NCBI GenBank assembly: GCA_021808185.1
Contig: JAKBCB010000032.1
Coordinates: 1-14,830, forward strand
Reading direction: 5' to 3'
Length of the DNA stretch: 14,830 bases
DNA from: Pseudomonadota bacterium
Lineage (GTDB): Bacteria > Pseudomonadota > Alphaproteobacteria > Acetobacterales > Acetobacteraceae
Made by a program: the position numbers and the translations under genes. Positions 5,785 through 14,020 of the stretch are shown one piece after another (position 1 is the first letter of the stretch; each line of letters starts with the position of its first letter). Under the pieces are notes generated by a model. That model worked only from the letters and a program-made list of their open reading frames with translations, did not search any database and was not told the DNA's origin.

Positions 5785-7809
5785 ATGTCGCTGCTGTCCA
5801 TCCGCAACCTGCGCGTCGAATACACCACCGCGCGCGGCACCGTTGCCGCGATCCCGGAGTTTTCGCTCGATATCGCGCAAGGCGAAAGCTTCGGTCTTGT
5901 CGGCGAGTCCGGCTGCGGCAAGTCCACGCTGATCATGGCGATCATGGGCTACATGGGCCGCAACGGCCGTGTTGCCGGTGGCGAGATTCTGTTCGAAGGC
6001 CGCGACCTGGCGCGCGCGAGCGCCGAGGAGTGGCGCAAGATCCGCGGTGGGCGCATCGCCATCGTCTATCAGGAGCCGGCGACGGCGCTGAACCCGTCCA
6101 TGACGATCGGGCAGCAACTGATGGAGGTGCCCATCGCGCATGGCGGCGCCAGCACGGCGGAGGCACGGACGCGCGCCGAGCGGGTTTTGGCGGACGTGCA
6201 TCTGCCCGACCCGGATAGCGTGATGCGCCGCTATCCGCATCAGCTCTCGGGCGGGCAGAAGCAGCGCGTGGTGATCGCGATGGCGCTGCTCGCCAATCCG
6301 TCGCTGCTGCTGCTGGACGAGCCGACCACCGGGCTGGACGTGACGGTGGAAGCGGCGGTGCTCGATCTGCTCAACGAGCTGCGTGAGAAATACGGCACGG
6401 CGCTATTCTATATCTCGCACAATCTCGGCGTGATCGCGCAGGTCTGCGACCGCATCGGTGTGATGTATGCAGGAAAGCTGGTCGAGGACGCGCCGGCGGC
6501 GGCACTGTTCGCGACACCGCGCCACCCCTACACGCGCGGCCTGCTCGGTTCGCTGCCCCGGCCGGGGGCGGACAAGCATACGCATCCGCTGGTTTCCATT
6601 CCCGGCGTGGTGCCGTCGGCCGGACGTGCGCCGGAGTCATGCGGCTTCCTCACCCGCTGCGCGCTCGCGCAACCGGGTGTGTGCGATGCGGCGCCGGTGC
6701 CGATGGAGGCGGTGTCCGGCGGACATCTGGTGCGCTGCGCGCGCTGGGCAGAGGTTGAGGCGCCGGCCGCCACGCCCGCAAGCGCCACCGTTGCGCCGAT
6801 CGCGCAGGAGCGTGCCGAGATTGTCATGCGCGCCGACGAGGTCAGCCGGATGTTCCCGGTCGGCAAGCGGCGGCTGCTGGCGAACGACCGGCTCTCGTTT
6901 GTCGCCAAGCGTGGCCACGTGCTGGCGATTGTCGGCGAATCCGGGTCCGGCAAATCCACCTTCGCCAAGGTGCTCGCGGGGCTGGATGCCGCGACCAGCG
7001 GCCGGCTGGATGTGCTCGGTGACGATGTGGCGGGCAAGCCGGTGCGCAAGCGGACGGCGGCGAAAGTCGCCGCCGTACAAATGGTGTTCCAGAATCCGGA
7101 CGGCACGCTGAACCCTTCGCATCCGGTCGGCTGGCCGCTGGCGCGGGCGTTGCGCAAGTTCGGCATCGCGCGCGAGCGCAAGGATGTGGATGCCCGCGTG
7201 GCTGCCCTGCTCGACATGGTGCGGCTGCCTGCGTCGCTGCGCCACGCGCTGCCGCGCCAATTGTCCGGTGGGCAGAAGCAGCGCATCGCCATCGCGCGCG
7301 CCTTTGCCGGCAACCCGGAGTTGCTGGTGGCCGACGAACCGGTCTCGGCGCTCGATGTTTCCGTGCAGGCGGCTGTCATCAATCTGCTGCTGCGCATTCA
7401 GGCCGAACACGGCACGACACTCGTTTTCATCAGCCACGATCTCGGGCTGGTGCGCTACCTCGCCGACGAAGTGGTGGTGATGTATCTCGGGCAGGTGATG
7501 GAGAGCGGGCCGGTCGCGGCGCTGTTCGACCCGCCGTATCACCCGTACACCGAGGCCCTGCTCTCCGCCGTGCCGGTGCCGGACCCGAGCCTGCGCACCA
7601 CGCGCATCCGCCTGGAAGGCGAAATCCCGAGCCCGCTGAACGTGCCGCCCGGCTGCCGCTTCGCCACGCGTTGCCCGCGCAAGCTGGGTGCCGTGTGCGA
7701 CGACACGCCGCCGCCGGCGCGCGATGCGGGCAACGACCATGTGATTCACTGCCATATCCCGCTGGAACGGCTGCGGCAGAGCGAACCGGTGTTCCGCCAC
7801 GCATCTTGA
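5785..7809 (+). CDS. Fused dual ATP-binding protein of peptide ABC transporter (DppD-DppF type)
   Basis: A 674-residue protein with two complete ATPase domains, replacing separate DppD and DppF subunits. Domain 1: Walker A GESGCGKST (40-48), Q96, signature LSGGQ (154-158), Walker B LLLLDEP (174-180), switch H212. Domain 2: Walker A GESGSGKST (384-392), Q436, LSGGQ (493-497), Walker B VADEP (515-519), H551. All catalytic residues are present in both, so two functional ATP sites are expected. Each domain ends in the oligopeptide-transporter C-terminal extension, starting HPYT (247, 586), with four cysteines in identical spacing, C286/C292/C300/C318 and C624/C630/C638/C656. An Ala-rich linker at about 322-345 joins the halves. 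It acts on the cytoplasmic face of the two permeases. Its stop is followed by a strong AGGAGGG site and the M24 gene. Confidence 0.95.
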   Translation: MSLLSIRNLRVEYTTARGTVAAIPEFSLDIAQGESFGLVGESGCGKSTLIMAIMGYMGRNGRVAGGEILFEGRDLARASAEEWRKIRGGRIAIVYQEPATALNPSMTIGQQLMEVPIAHGGASTAEARTRAERVLADVHLPDPDSVMRRYPHQLSGGQKQRVVIAMALLANPSLLLLDEPTTGLDVTVEAAVLDLLNELREKYGTALFYISHNLGVIAQVCDRIGVMYAGKLVEDAPAAALFATPRHPYTRGLLGSLPRPGADKHTHPLVSIPGVVPSAGRAPESCGFLTRCALAQPGVCDAAPVPMEAVSGGHLVRCARWAEVEAPAATPASATVAPIAQERAEIVMRADEVSRMFPVGKRRLLANDRLSFVAKRGHVLAIVGESGSGKSTFAKVLAGLDAATSGRLDVLGDDVAGKPVRKRTAAKVAAVQMVFQNPDGTLNPSHPVGWPLARALRKFGIARERKDVDARVAALLDMVRLPASLRHALPRQLSGGQKQRIAIARAFAGNPELLVADEPVSALDVSVQAAVINLLLRIQAEHGTTLVFISHDLGLVRYLADEVVVMYLGQVMESGPVAALFDPPYHPYTEALLSAVPVPDPSLRTTRIRLEGEIPSPLNVPPGCRFATRCPRKLGAVCDDTPPPARDAGNDHVIHCHIPLERLRQSEPVFRHAS

Positions 7810-7821
7810 CAGGAGGGCCGC

Positions 7822-9105
7822 ATGCCTGATCACGGCAGCCGCATTCTCAACATGGCCGTGCCCGTTGTGCCGCAGGCGCCGCGCCAGGCCGTGCCGATCG
7901 ATGCCGATATTCTGGCGCGCGGGAAGCAAATCGATCAGAAGGCGCTTTTCGGCTATCGCCTGGAACGCCTGCGCGCGGAGTTACGCAAGCGCGATTACGC
8001 GGGTGCTGTGCTATCGGACCCGATGAACCTCCGCTACGCCACCGGCACGCGCAACATGGCAGTTTGGACCACGCACGCGCCCGGCCGCTACGCCTTCGTC
8101 GCCACCGACGGCCCGGTGATTCTGTTCGAGTTCACCTCGTCGCGCCATGTGACCGACGGTTCGCCCATCGTGGACGAGGTGCGACCCTGCACGCCCTGGA
8201 TCTATTTCCTCGCCGGTCCGCGCACCGAGGAGAAGGCGCATCTCTGGGCGGATGAGATCGACAGCCTGCTGCGCCAGTACGGCGGCAACAATCGGCGTCT
8301 CGCGGTGGATCGCTGCGATCCGCTGGGTGCCATGCGCCTGCTAAGCCACGGCGTGCAACTGTTCGACGTGCAGGAAGCCGCCGAGCAGGCGCGGATGGTG
8401 AAATCAGCGGAAGAAATCGCCTGCCTGCAATCGGCGATGGACGTGTGCGACCTCGCCATCGACCGGATGCGCGAGGCGCTCATGCCTGGAATCACCGAGA
8501 ACCAGCTCTGGTCGCTGCTGCACGAGACCAACATCGCGCATGGTGGCGAGTGGATCGAGTGCCGTCTGCTGTCATCGGGGCCGCGCACCAATCCGTGGTT
8601 TCAGGAATCCGCCGACCGCGTGATCCAGGCGGGCGACATCGTCGGCTTCGACACCGATCTGGTCGGGCCGTTCGGCTATCTCGCCGACATTTCCCGGACC
8701 TGGATCTGTCCAGGCGGCACGCCGACCGACCGGCACCGGCGGCTGTATGACCTTGCCACCCAGCAGATCCTGCACAACACCGCGCTGCTGCGCCCGGGTC
8801 TCAGCTTTCGCGAGTTCGCCGAGAAATGCTGGCCGGTGCCGGAAGAGTACGTGCCCAACCGCTACATGATGATGATCCACGGCTGCGGCTTCGTGGACGA
8901 ATACCCCTCGATCGCCTATGTCGCCGACTGGAAGGACTGGGGCTACGACGGCGTGTTCGAGGAGAACATGAGCGTCTCGGTCGAAAGCTATATCGGCGAG
9001 GTCGGTGGGCCCGACGGCATCAAGCTGGAGCAGCAGGTGGTGATTGGCGCGCAGGGCGCGCGCCTGCTTTCGCGCACGAAGCTGGTGGACGCACTGGTGC
9101 CGTGA
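7822..9105 (+). CDS. M24-family metalloenzyme, DddP-like (alternatively Xaa-Pro peptidase)
   Basis: A 427-residue protein of the creatinase/prolidase fold: an N-terminal domain to about 190 and a pita-bread catalytic domain after it. Metal ligands are visible as D277 and D279 (FDTDLVG), D289 (ADISRTW), H353 (IHGCGF), E388 (VESY) and E403 (LEQQ). Ordinary prolidases carry DxG where this has DxD. WSLLHETNIAHGGEWIECRL and SGPRTNPWFQE (252-262) recall DddP, the iron enzyme that cleaves dimethylsulfoniopropionate to DMS and acrylate, and the DddP catalytic Asp and Tyr have counterparts at D359 and Y348. An automatic pipeline would call it an Xaa-Pro peptidase, which suits the peptide transporter and putA. 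Family and metal site are firm; substrate is open. RBS AGGAGGG is at 7811-7817. The next gene overlaps by four bases. Confidence 0.88.
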   Translation: MPDHGSRILNMAVPVVPQAPRQAVPIDADILARGKQIDQKALFGYRLERLRAELRKRDYAGAVLSDPMNLRYATGTRNMAVWTTHAPGRYAFVATDGPVILFEFTSSRHVTDGSPIVDEVRPCTPWIYFLAGPRTEEKAHLWADEIDSLLRQYGGNNRRLAVDRCDPLGAMRLLSHGVQLFDVQEAAEQARMVKSAEEIACLQSAMDVCDLAIDRMREALMPGITENQLWSLLHETNIAHGGEWIECRLLSSGPRTNPWFQESADRVIQAGDIVGFDTDLVGPFGYLADISRTWICPGGTPTDRHRRLYDLATQQILHNTALLRPGLSFREFAEKCWPVPEEYVPNRYMMMIHGCGFVDEYPSIAYVADWKDWGYDGVFEENMSVSVESYIGEVGGPDGIKLEQQVVIGAQGARLLSRTKLVDALVP

Positions 9106-10043
9106 AACTCGTCGATGCCGACACCGCCGCGCGGCTGCTCGATCTTCCCTCGCTGATCGAGGCGCTGCGCGAGGGACACCGTGCGGGAGTGGACGGGTTC
9201 GGCCGGCTGTTGCTGGAACAACCGAGCGCGACGGGCGCGAGCGACGGGTTCCTCGCAATGGCGGCGTGGCAGCGCGGGGCAGTGTTCGGCGTCAAGTTGG
9301 CGACGATGTTTCCCGGCAATGCCGCCGCCGGGCTGCCGAACATCGCCTCGGTCTATGTGCTGTTCGACGGGTCGAGCGGCCGCCCGCTGCTGACCATCGA
9401 GGCGACGCCGCTGACGGTGCGCAAGACGGCGGCCGACTCGGCACTCGCGGCCGACTATCTGGCGCGGACGGACGCGCGCACGCTGCTCGTCGTCGGTGCT
9501 GGCGCGCAGGCGCCGTGGATGGTGGCGGCGCATCGCACGGTGCGGCCGACACTGACGCGCGTGTTGGTCTGGAACCGCACCGCCGCCGGTGCCGCGAAGC
9601 TGGCGGCGATGCTGCGCGCGGATGGTCTCGCGGCGGAGGCGGTTGAGGACTTGCCCTCGGCGGTCGCGCGGGCCGATGTCATCACCTGCGTGACAGGCTC
9701 GACCGAGCCGCTGATCCGGGGCGAATGGCTGCAGCCGGGCGCGCATCTCGATCTTGTGGGCGGCTACACCCCGGCGATGCGGGAGAGTGACGACGCGGCG
9801 GTGCGGCGGGCGCGCGTGTTCGTCGATACGCGCGAGTTCACCCTCCGCGACGCCGGCGACATCAGCCAACCGCTGCGCGACGGGGTGATCGGCGAGGCGG
9901 ACGTGCTGGCCGATCTGTTCCAGTTGGCGCGCGGCGAGGTCGCCGGGCGCGGCGGGCAGGACGAGATCACCCTGTTCAAGAACGCGGGCGGCGGTCACCT
10001 GGACTTGATGGCCGCGCGGCTGATTGCGGCCCGCCTGCGCTGA
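9102..10043 (+). CDS. Ornithine cyclodeaminase / mu-crystallin family protein, possible pyrroline-2-carboxylate reductase
   Basis: A 313-residue soluble NAD(P)-dependent enzyme. GVKLATMFPGN (63-73) and LTVRKTAADSALAA (104-117) give the substrate-binding Lys and Arg region; VGAGAQAPWM (131-140) is the Rossmann nucleotide loop (GxGxQ); and HLDLVGGYTPAMRESD (215-230) contains the family's catalytic Asp position. The start is GTG 9102, forming a GTGA overlap with the previous stop, so translation is coupled. The family includes ornithine cyclodeaminase (ornithine to proline), alanine dehydrogenases, and LhpI-type reductases that turn delta1-pyrroline-2-carboxylate into L-proline. The length of about 313 and the location just upstream of putA favour a proline-forming role, either cyclodeaminase or reductase. 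Which one cannot be settled from sequence alone. Confidence 0.85.
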   Translation: MKLVDADTAARLLDLPSLIEALREGHRAGVDGFGRLLLEQPSATGASDGFLAMAAWQRGAVFGVKLATMFPGNAAAGLPNIASVYVLFDGSSGRPLLTIEATPLTVRKTAADSALAADYLARTDARTLLVVGAGAQAPWMVAAHRTVRPTLTRVLVWNRTAAGAAKLAAMLRADGLAAEAVEDLPSAVARADVITCVTGSTEPLIRGEWLQPGAHLDLVGGYTPAMRESDDAAVRRARVFVDTREFTLRDAGDISQPLRDGVIGEADVLADLFQLARGEVAGRGGQDEITLFKNAGGGHLDLMAARLIAARLR

Positions 10044-10049
10044 TCGGCA

Positions 10050-10091
10050 GGTTGCACCACCGGTGCGGCGTCGCTACAAAATGGTGCAACC
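10050..10091. promoter_or_regulatory. putA operator: perfect inverted repeat with GTTGCA cores
   Basis: GGTTGCACCA at 10050-10059 and its exact complement TGGTGCAACC at 10082-10091 form a ten-base inverted repeat with a 22-base spacer, ending just before the putA ribosome site. Each arm contains GTTGCA (10051-10056 plus strand; 10085-10090 minus strand). GTTGCA is the site bound by the ribbon-helix-helix domain of E. coli PutA, and that domain is present here with its contact residues. A CACCGGTG palindrome lies at 10058-10065. Autorepression of putA by PutA is the natural reading. Confidence 0.75.
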
Positions 10092-10092
10092 C

Positions 10093-10098
10093 GGAGGG
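10093..10098 (+). promoter_or_regulatory. Ribosome binding site of putA
   Basis: GGAGGG sits four bases before ATG 10103. It decides against an upstream in-frame ATG at 10052, which has no such site and would turn the operator into coding sequence. It lies directly between the operator repeat and the third half-site, so bound PutA could also block ribosome entry. Confidence 0.75.
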
Positions 10099-10102
10099 TA
10101 AT

Positions 10103-13100
10103 ATGGGTGCAACCACGCTTGGCCTGAAAGTGGACGAAGCCCTGCGCGCGCGCCTGCGCGCCGCATCCGACCGGATCGGCCGAACGCCGCACTGGGTCAT
10201 CAAACAGGGGCTGGTGGCGCTGCTCGACCGCATCGAGCGCGGCGAGGATGTGCTGAGCCTGCCGGCGGCCGACGACGCCGGTGAGGCGGAGGCGCCCGAG
10301 AGCGGCGCCCCGCAGCCGTTCCTGGAATTCGCCCAGTCCATTCAGCCGCAGACCGTTTTGCGCGCCGCGATCACCGCAGCCTACCGCCGGCCGGAGGAGG
10401 AGTGCCTGCCCGTGCTGCTCGCCGCCGCGCGCCAGCCGCCGGCGGCCACCGCGCAGGCGCAGACGTTGGCGACGAAACTGGTCGAGGCGCTGCGCCGCAA
10501 GCCGCGCGCCGGCATTGTCGAGGGCGTGATCCAGGAGTTTTCGCTCTCCAGCCAGGAGGGCGTGGCGCTGATGTGCCTCGCGGAGGCGCTGTTGCGCATC
10601 CCCGACCGGGCCACGCGCGACGCGCTGATCCGCGACAAGATCAGCGTGGGCGACTGGCAGGCGCATCTCGGCCACAGCCCGTCGCTGTTCGTCAATGCTG
10701 CCGCCTGGGGGCTGATGATCACCGGCAAGCTCGTCGCCACGAGCAGCGAGACCGGATTGACTCAGGCGCTGACACGCATGATCGGGCGCGGCGGCGAGCC
10801 GCTGATCCGCAAGGGCGTGGACATGGCGATGCGCCTGATGGGCGAGCAGTTCGTCTGCGGCCAGACCATCGCCGAGGCGCTGGCCAACAGCCGGCGCCTG
10901 GAAGCGCGCGGCTTCCGCTATTCCTACGACATGCTCGGCGAGGCGGCGACGACCGAGGCCGACGCCGCGCGCTACTTCGCCGCCTATGAACAGTCCATCC
11001 ACGCCATCGGCAAGGCGGCGGCGCGGCGCGGCATCTACGAAGGCCCCGGCATTTCCATCAAGCTGTCGGCGCTGCACCCGCGCTATTCGCGGGCACAGGC
11101 CGAGCGTGTGACCGAGGAGTTGCTGCCCCGCCTGCTGTCGCTCGCCGGTCTTGCCCGGCGCTACGACATCGGCCTGAACATCGACGCGGAGGAGGCCGAC
11201 CGGCTGGAACTCTCGCTCGACCTGCTCGAAGCCTTGTGTTTCGCGCCGGAGCTTGCGGGCTGGAACGGCGTTGGGTTTGTCGTGCAGGCGTACCAGAAGC
11301 GCGCGCCGTACGTGATCGATTTCGTCATCGATCTCGCGCGCCGCAGCCACCGGCGGCTGATGGTGCGGCTGGTCAAGGGTGCTTACTGGGACAGCGAGAT
11401 CAAGCGCGCGCAGGTCGATGGCCTGGAAGGCTTCCCCGTCTATACGCGCAAGATCCACACGGATGTGTCCTACCTTGCCTGCGCCCGGCGCCTGCTGGCC
11501 GCGCCGGACGCGGTGTTCCCGCAATTCGCCACCCACAACGCGATGACGCTGGCGGCGATCGTCGAAATGGCGGGGGCGAATTTCTACGTCGGGCAGTACG
11601 AGTTCCAGTGCCTGCACGGAATGGGCGAGCCGCTGTACGAAGACATCGTCGGCCGCGACAAGCTCGACCGGCCGTGCCGCGTCTATGCGCCCGTGGGCAC
11701 GCATGAAACGCTGCTGGCCTACCTCGTGCGGCGCCTGCTGGAGAACGGGGCCAACACCTCGTTCGTCAACCGTATCGCCGATCCGAAAGTCCCGGTCGCG
11801 GACCTTGTCGCCGATCCGGTGGCGCTGGCCTCCGCCGTGGTGCCGCTGGGCGCGCCGCACGCGAAGATCGCCCTGCCGTTCGCGATCCATGGCCCCGCGC
11901 GAAAAAACTCCGCCGGCATCGACTTCAGCAACGAGCAGCGGCTGGCTTCGCTGTCCGCCGCGCTGCTGGCCGGCACCGACACGCTCTGGCACGCGGCCCC
12001 CTCGGGCGGATCGGATGCGCCACCGCGCCCGCTGCGCAACCCGGCGGACCAGCGGGATGTGGTGGGGCAGGTCGTGGAAGCAGGCCCCGCCGAGGTGGAT
12101 GCGGCGCTCGCCGCCGCCGCGAATGAAGGCGCGGTGTGGCAGGCCACGCCGCCCGCCGACCGCGCCGCCTGCCTGCTGCGCGCCGCCGATCTGCTGGAAG
12201 AAGCCGGCCCGCGCCTGATCGGCCTGATCGTGCGCGAGGCCGGCAAGACGCTGCCGAACGCGCTGGGCGAGGTGCGCGAGGCGGTGGATTTCCTGCGCTA
12301 CTACGCCACGCAATGCCGGGAGACGCTGACCGCCGAGGCGCACCGGCCGCTCGGCCCCGTCGCCTGCATCAGCCCGTGGAACTTCCCGCTGGCGATCTTC
12401 ACCGGCCAGGTCGCGGCGGCACTGGCGGCGGGCAATCCGGTGCTGGCGAAACCGGCCGAGGAAACCCCGCTGATCGCGGCCCAGGCGATGCGCGCGCTCC
12501 ATGCCGCCGGTGTGCCGCACGCGGCCTTGCACCTGCTGCCCGGCGACGGCCGGGTCGGTGCGCGACTGGTGGCCGATGCGCGGGTGCGCGGCGTGCTGTT
12601 CACCGGCTCCACCGAGGTCGCGCGGCTGATCCAGCGCACGCTGGCCGAGCGGCTCGATCCGGACGGGCGGCCGATTCCGCTGATCGCGGAGACCGGCGGC
12701 CAGAACGCGATGATCGTCGATTCCTCGGCACTGCCAGAACAGGTGGTGCTGGACGTGCTGGCCTCCGCGTTCGACAGCGCCGGCCAGCGGTGTTCGGCGC
12801 TGCGCGTGCTGTGCGTGCAGGAGGACGCGGCCGAGCGCGTGCGCGAGATGCTGTTGGGCGCGCTGGCCGAACTCGCCATCGGCAATCCGGACCGGCTGGC
12901 GACGGATATCGGCCCCGTCATCACCGCCGAGGCTCGGGACGGGATTCTGGCGCATATCGAGGCGATGCGGCGTGCCGGCCATATAATTCACCAGTTACCG
13001 CTGCCGGCCGGAACGCGGCACGGCACGTTCGTGCCGCCGACCATCATCGAGATCGCATCCGTGGCCGAATTGTCGCGCGAAGTGTTCGGGCCGGTGCTGC

Positions 13101-13960
13101 ACCTGCTGCGTTACCGGCGCGAGGGGCTGGCGGCGCTGCTGGAGCAGATCAACGCCACCGGCTACGGCCTGACGTTCGGCGTGCATTCGCGCATCGACGA
13201 GACCATCGGCTGGCTGGCCGAGCGCGTCCATGCGGGCAACATCTACGTCAACCGCAACGTCATCGGCGCGGTCGTGGGGGTACAGCCCTTCGGTGGGCAC
13301 GGTCTGTCCGGCACGGGGCCGAAGGCGGGCGGCCCGCTGTATCTGCATCGGCTGCTGGCCACGCGCCCCATTGCCCCGCCGGTCGCCGCGCGGGTGCCGT
13401 CCGGGCCGCCGCGAGCCTGGGCGGAGTTTGTGGAGGCTCGGGGCCTGGCCGATGCCGCGGCGCATTGCCGCCGGTACGCCGAGCGCAGCCCCCTTGCCGC
13501 GCCGGTGGAACTTCCCGGCCCGGTGGGTGAGCGCAACACGTATATGATGGAGCGGCGCGGCACCGTGCTGTGCGTTGCCAGCGGCGTGGCGGCGATGTGC
13601 GTGCAGATCGGTGCGGCACTTGCCACCGGCAACATCGCCGCCGTGCTGCCGCCACCCGACGCCACGGACCTTGTCGCCGCCATTCCGGCTGCCGTGCGCG
13701 CGCATCTGCACCTGATCCCGGACGCGGCGGAGGCCGATGGCGACGTGATGCTGTTCGAAGGCGATGCCGACACGCTGCGCCACTGGGCGATGGTGCTGGC
13801 CCGGTGCGACGGGCCAATCGTGCCGATCCACGGCGTCGCGCGCGGCGCGCTGGCCACCGGCGATGCCGACTATCATCTGGAATGGCTGCTGCGGGAGCGG
13901 GTGATCAGCGTCAACACCACCGCCGCCGGCGGCAATGCGAGTCTGATGACCATCGGCTAG
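10103..13960 (+). CDS. putA: Trifunctional PutA: proline dehydrogenase, P5C dehydrogenase and DNA-binding repressor
   Basis: A complete 1285-residue PutA oxidising L-proline to glutamate. Residues 1-48 are the ribbon-helix-helix domain (TTLGLKV, then RTPHWVIKQ), with T5, G7 and K9 where E. coli PutA contacts GTTGCA DNA. The FAD-dependent proline dehydrogenase barrel spans about 243-560: K425 in LVKGAYWD, QYEFQCLHGMG from 498, and R543-R544 in RRLLENGANTS for the substrate carboxylate. The NAD-dependent glutamate semialdehyde dehydrogenase spans about 640-1085: SPWNFP, E863 in ETGGQN and nucleophile C897 in GQRCSALR. A C-terminal aldehyde-dehydrogenase-like domain follows, ending in the hallmark GGNASLMTIG. 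It is slightly shorter than E. coli PutA (1320). When reduced by proline it is expected to leave DNA for the membrane, giving substrate induction. A rare-codon patch (ATA, TTA) occurs at residues 961-965. Confidence 0.97.
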   Translation: MGATTLGLKVDEALRARLRAASDRIGRTPHWVIKQGLVALLDRIERGEDVLSLPAADDAGEAEAPESGAPQPFLEFAQSIQPQTVLRAAITAAYRRPEEECLPVLLAAARQPPAATAQAQTLATKLVEALRRKPRAGIVEGVIQEFSLSSQEGVALMCLAEALLRIPDRATRDALIRDKISVGDWQAHLGHSPSLFVNAAAWGLMITGKLVATSSETGLTQALTRMIGRGGEPLIRKGVDMAMRLMGEQFVCGQTIAEALANSRRLEARGFRYSYDMLGEAATTEADAARYFAAYEQSIHAIGKAAARRGIYEGPGISIKLSALHPRYSRAQAERVTEELLPRLLSLAGLARRYDIGLNIDAEEADRLELSLDLLEALCFAPELAGWNGVGFVVQAYQKRAPYVIDFVIDLARRSHRRLMVRLVKGAYWDSEIKRAQVDGLEGFPVYTRKIHTDVSYLACARRLLAAPDAVFPQFATHNAMTLAAIVEMAGANFYVGQYEFQCLHGMGEPLYEDIVGRDKLDRPCRVYAPVGTHETLLAYLVRRLLENGANTSFVNRIADPKVPVADLVADPVALASAVVPLGAPHAKIALPFAIHGPARKNSAGIDFSNEQRLASLSAALLAGTDTLWHAAPSGGSDAPPRPLRNPADQRDVVGQVVEAGPAEVDAALAAAANEGAVWQATPPADRAACLLRAADLLEEAGPRLIGLIVREAGKTLPNALGEVREAVDFLRYYATQCRETLTAEAHRPLGPVACISPWNFPLAIFTGQVAAALAAGNPVLAKPAEETPLIAAQAMRALHAAGVPHAALHLLPGDGRVGARLVADARVRGVLFTGSTEVARLIQRTLAERLDPDGRPIPLIAETGGQNAMIVDSSALPEQVVLDVLASAFDSAGQRCSALRVLCVQEDAAERVREMLLGALAELAIGNPDRLATDIGPVITAEARDGILAHIEAMRRAGHIIHQLPLPAGTRHGTFVPPTIIEIASVAELSREVFGPVLHLLRYRREGLAALLEQINATGYGLTFGVHSRIDETIGWLAERVHAGNIYVNRNVIGAVVGVQPFGGHGLSGTGPKAGGPLYLHRLLATRPIAPPVAARVPSGPPRAWAEFVEARGLADAAAHCRRYAERSPLAAPVELPGPVGERNTYMMERRGTVLCVASGVAAMCVQIGAALATGNIAAVLPPPDATDLVAAIPAAVRAHLHLIPDAAEADGDVMLFEGDADTLRHWAMVLARCDGPIVPIHGVARGALATGDADYHLEWLLRERVISVNTTAAGGNASLMTIG
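10106..10114. promoter_or_regulatory. Third PutA half-site, inside the start of putA
   Basis: GGTGCAACC repeats nine bases of the downstream operator arm in the same orientation, 23 bases further on. It overlaps the last base of the putA start codon and codons 2-4. Its GTTGCA core is on the minus strand at 10108-10113. Because the codons also encode the conserved ATT of the DNA-binding strand, part of the match could be coding constraint. Confidence 0.5.
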
Positions 13961-14009
13961 CACCGCATGGACACGCCCCGCCGCCTTGGCTAGCGTCGTG
14001 GAAACGACC

Positions 14010-14017
14010 GGAGGGGG
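14010..14017 (+). promoter_or_regulatory. Ribosome binding site deciding the dadA start
   Basis: GGAGGGGG runs directly into two adjacent in-frame ATGs at 14018 and 14021. The GGAGG core is three bases from the first and six from the second, so ATG 14021 is better spaced and gives the usual DadA beginning MRVLVLG. Confidence 0.6.
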
Positions 14018-14020
14018 ATG

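Noticed and set aside
10052..10102. An earlier in-frame start for PutA at 10052
   Set aside because: There is no ribosome site, the extra residues match no PutA, and the start at 10103 has GGAGGG and aligns with the usual MGxTTxG beginning.
12983..12997. Rare codons ATA and TTA close together in putA
   Set aside because: The reading frame and the protein motifs on both sides are intact, and TTA occurs elsewhere in the window (for example in the M24 gene near 7981), so no frameshift or insertion is indicated.
13961..14020. A promoter between putA and dadA
   Set aside because: Only vague TTGGCT-like matches are present and no paired minus-10 is visible; read-through from putA explains the layout.
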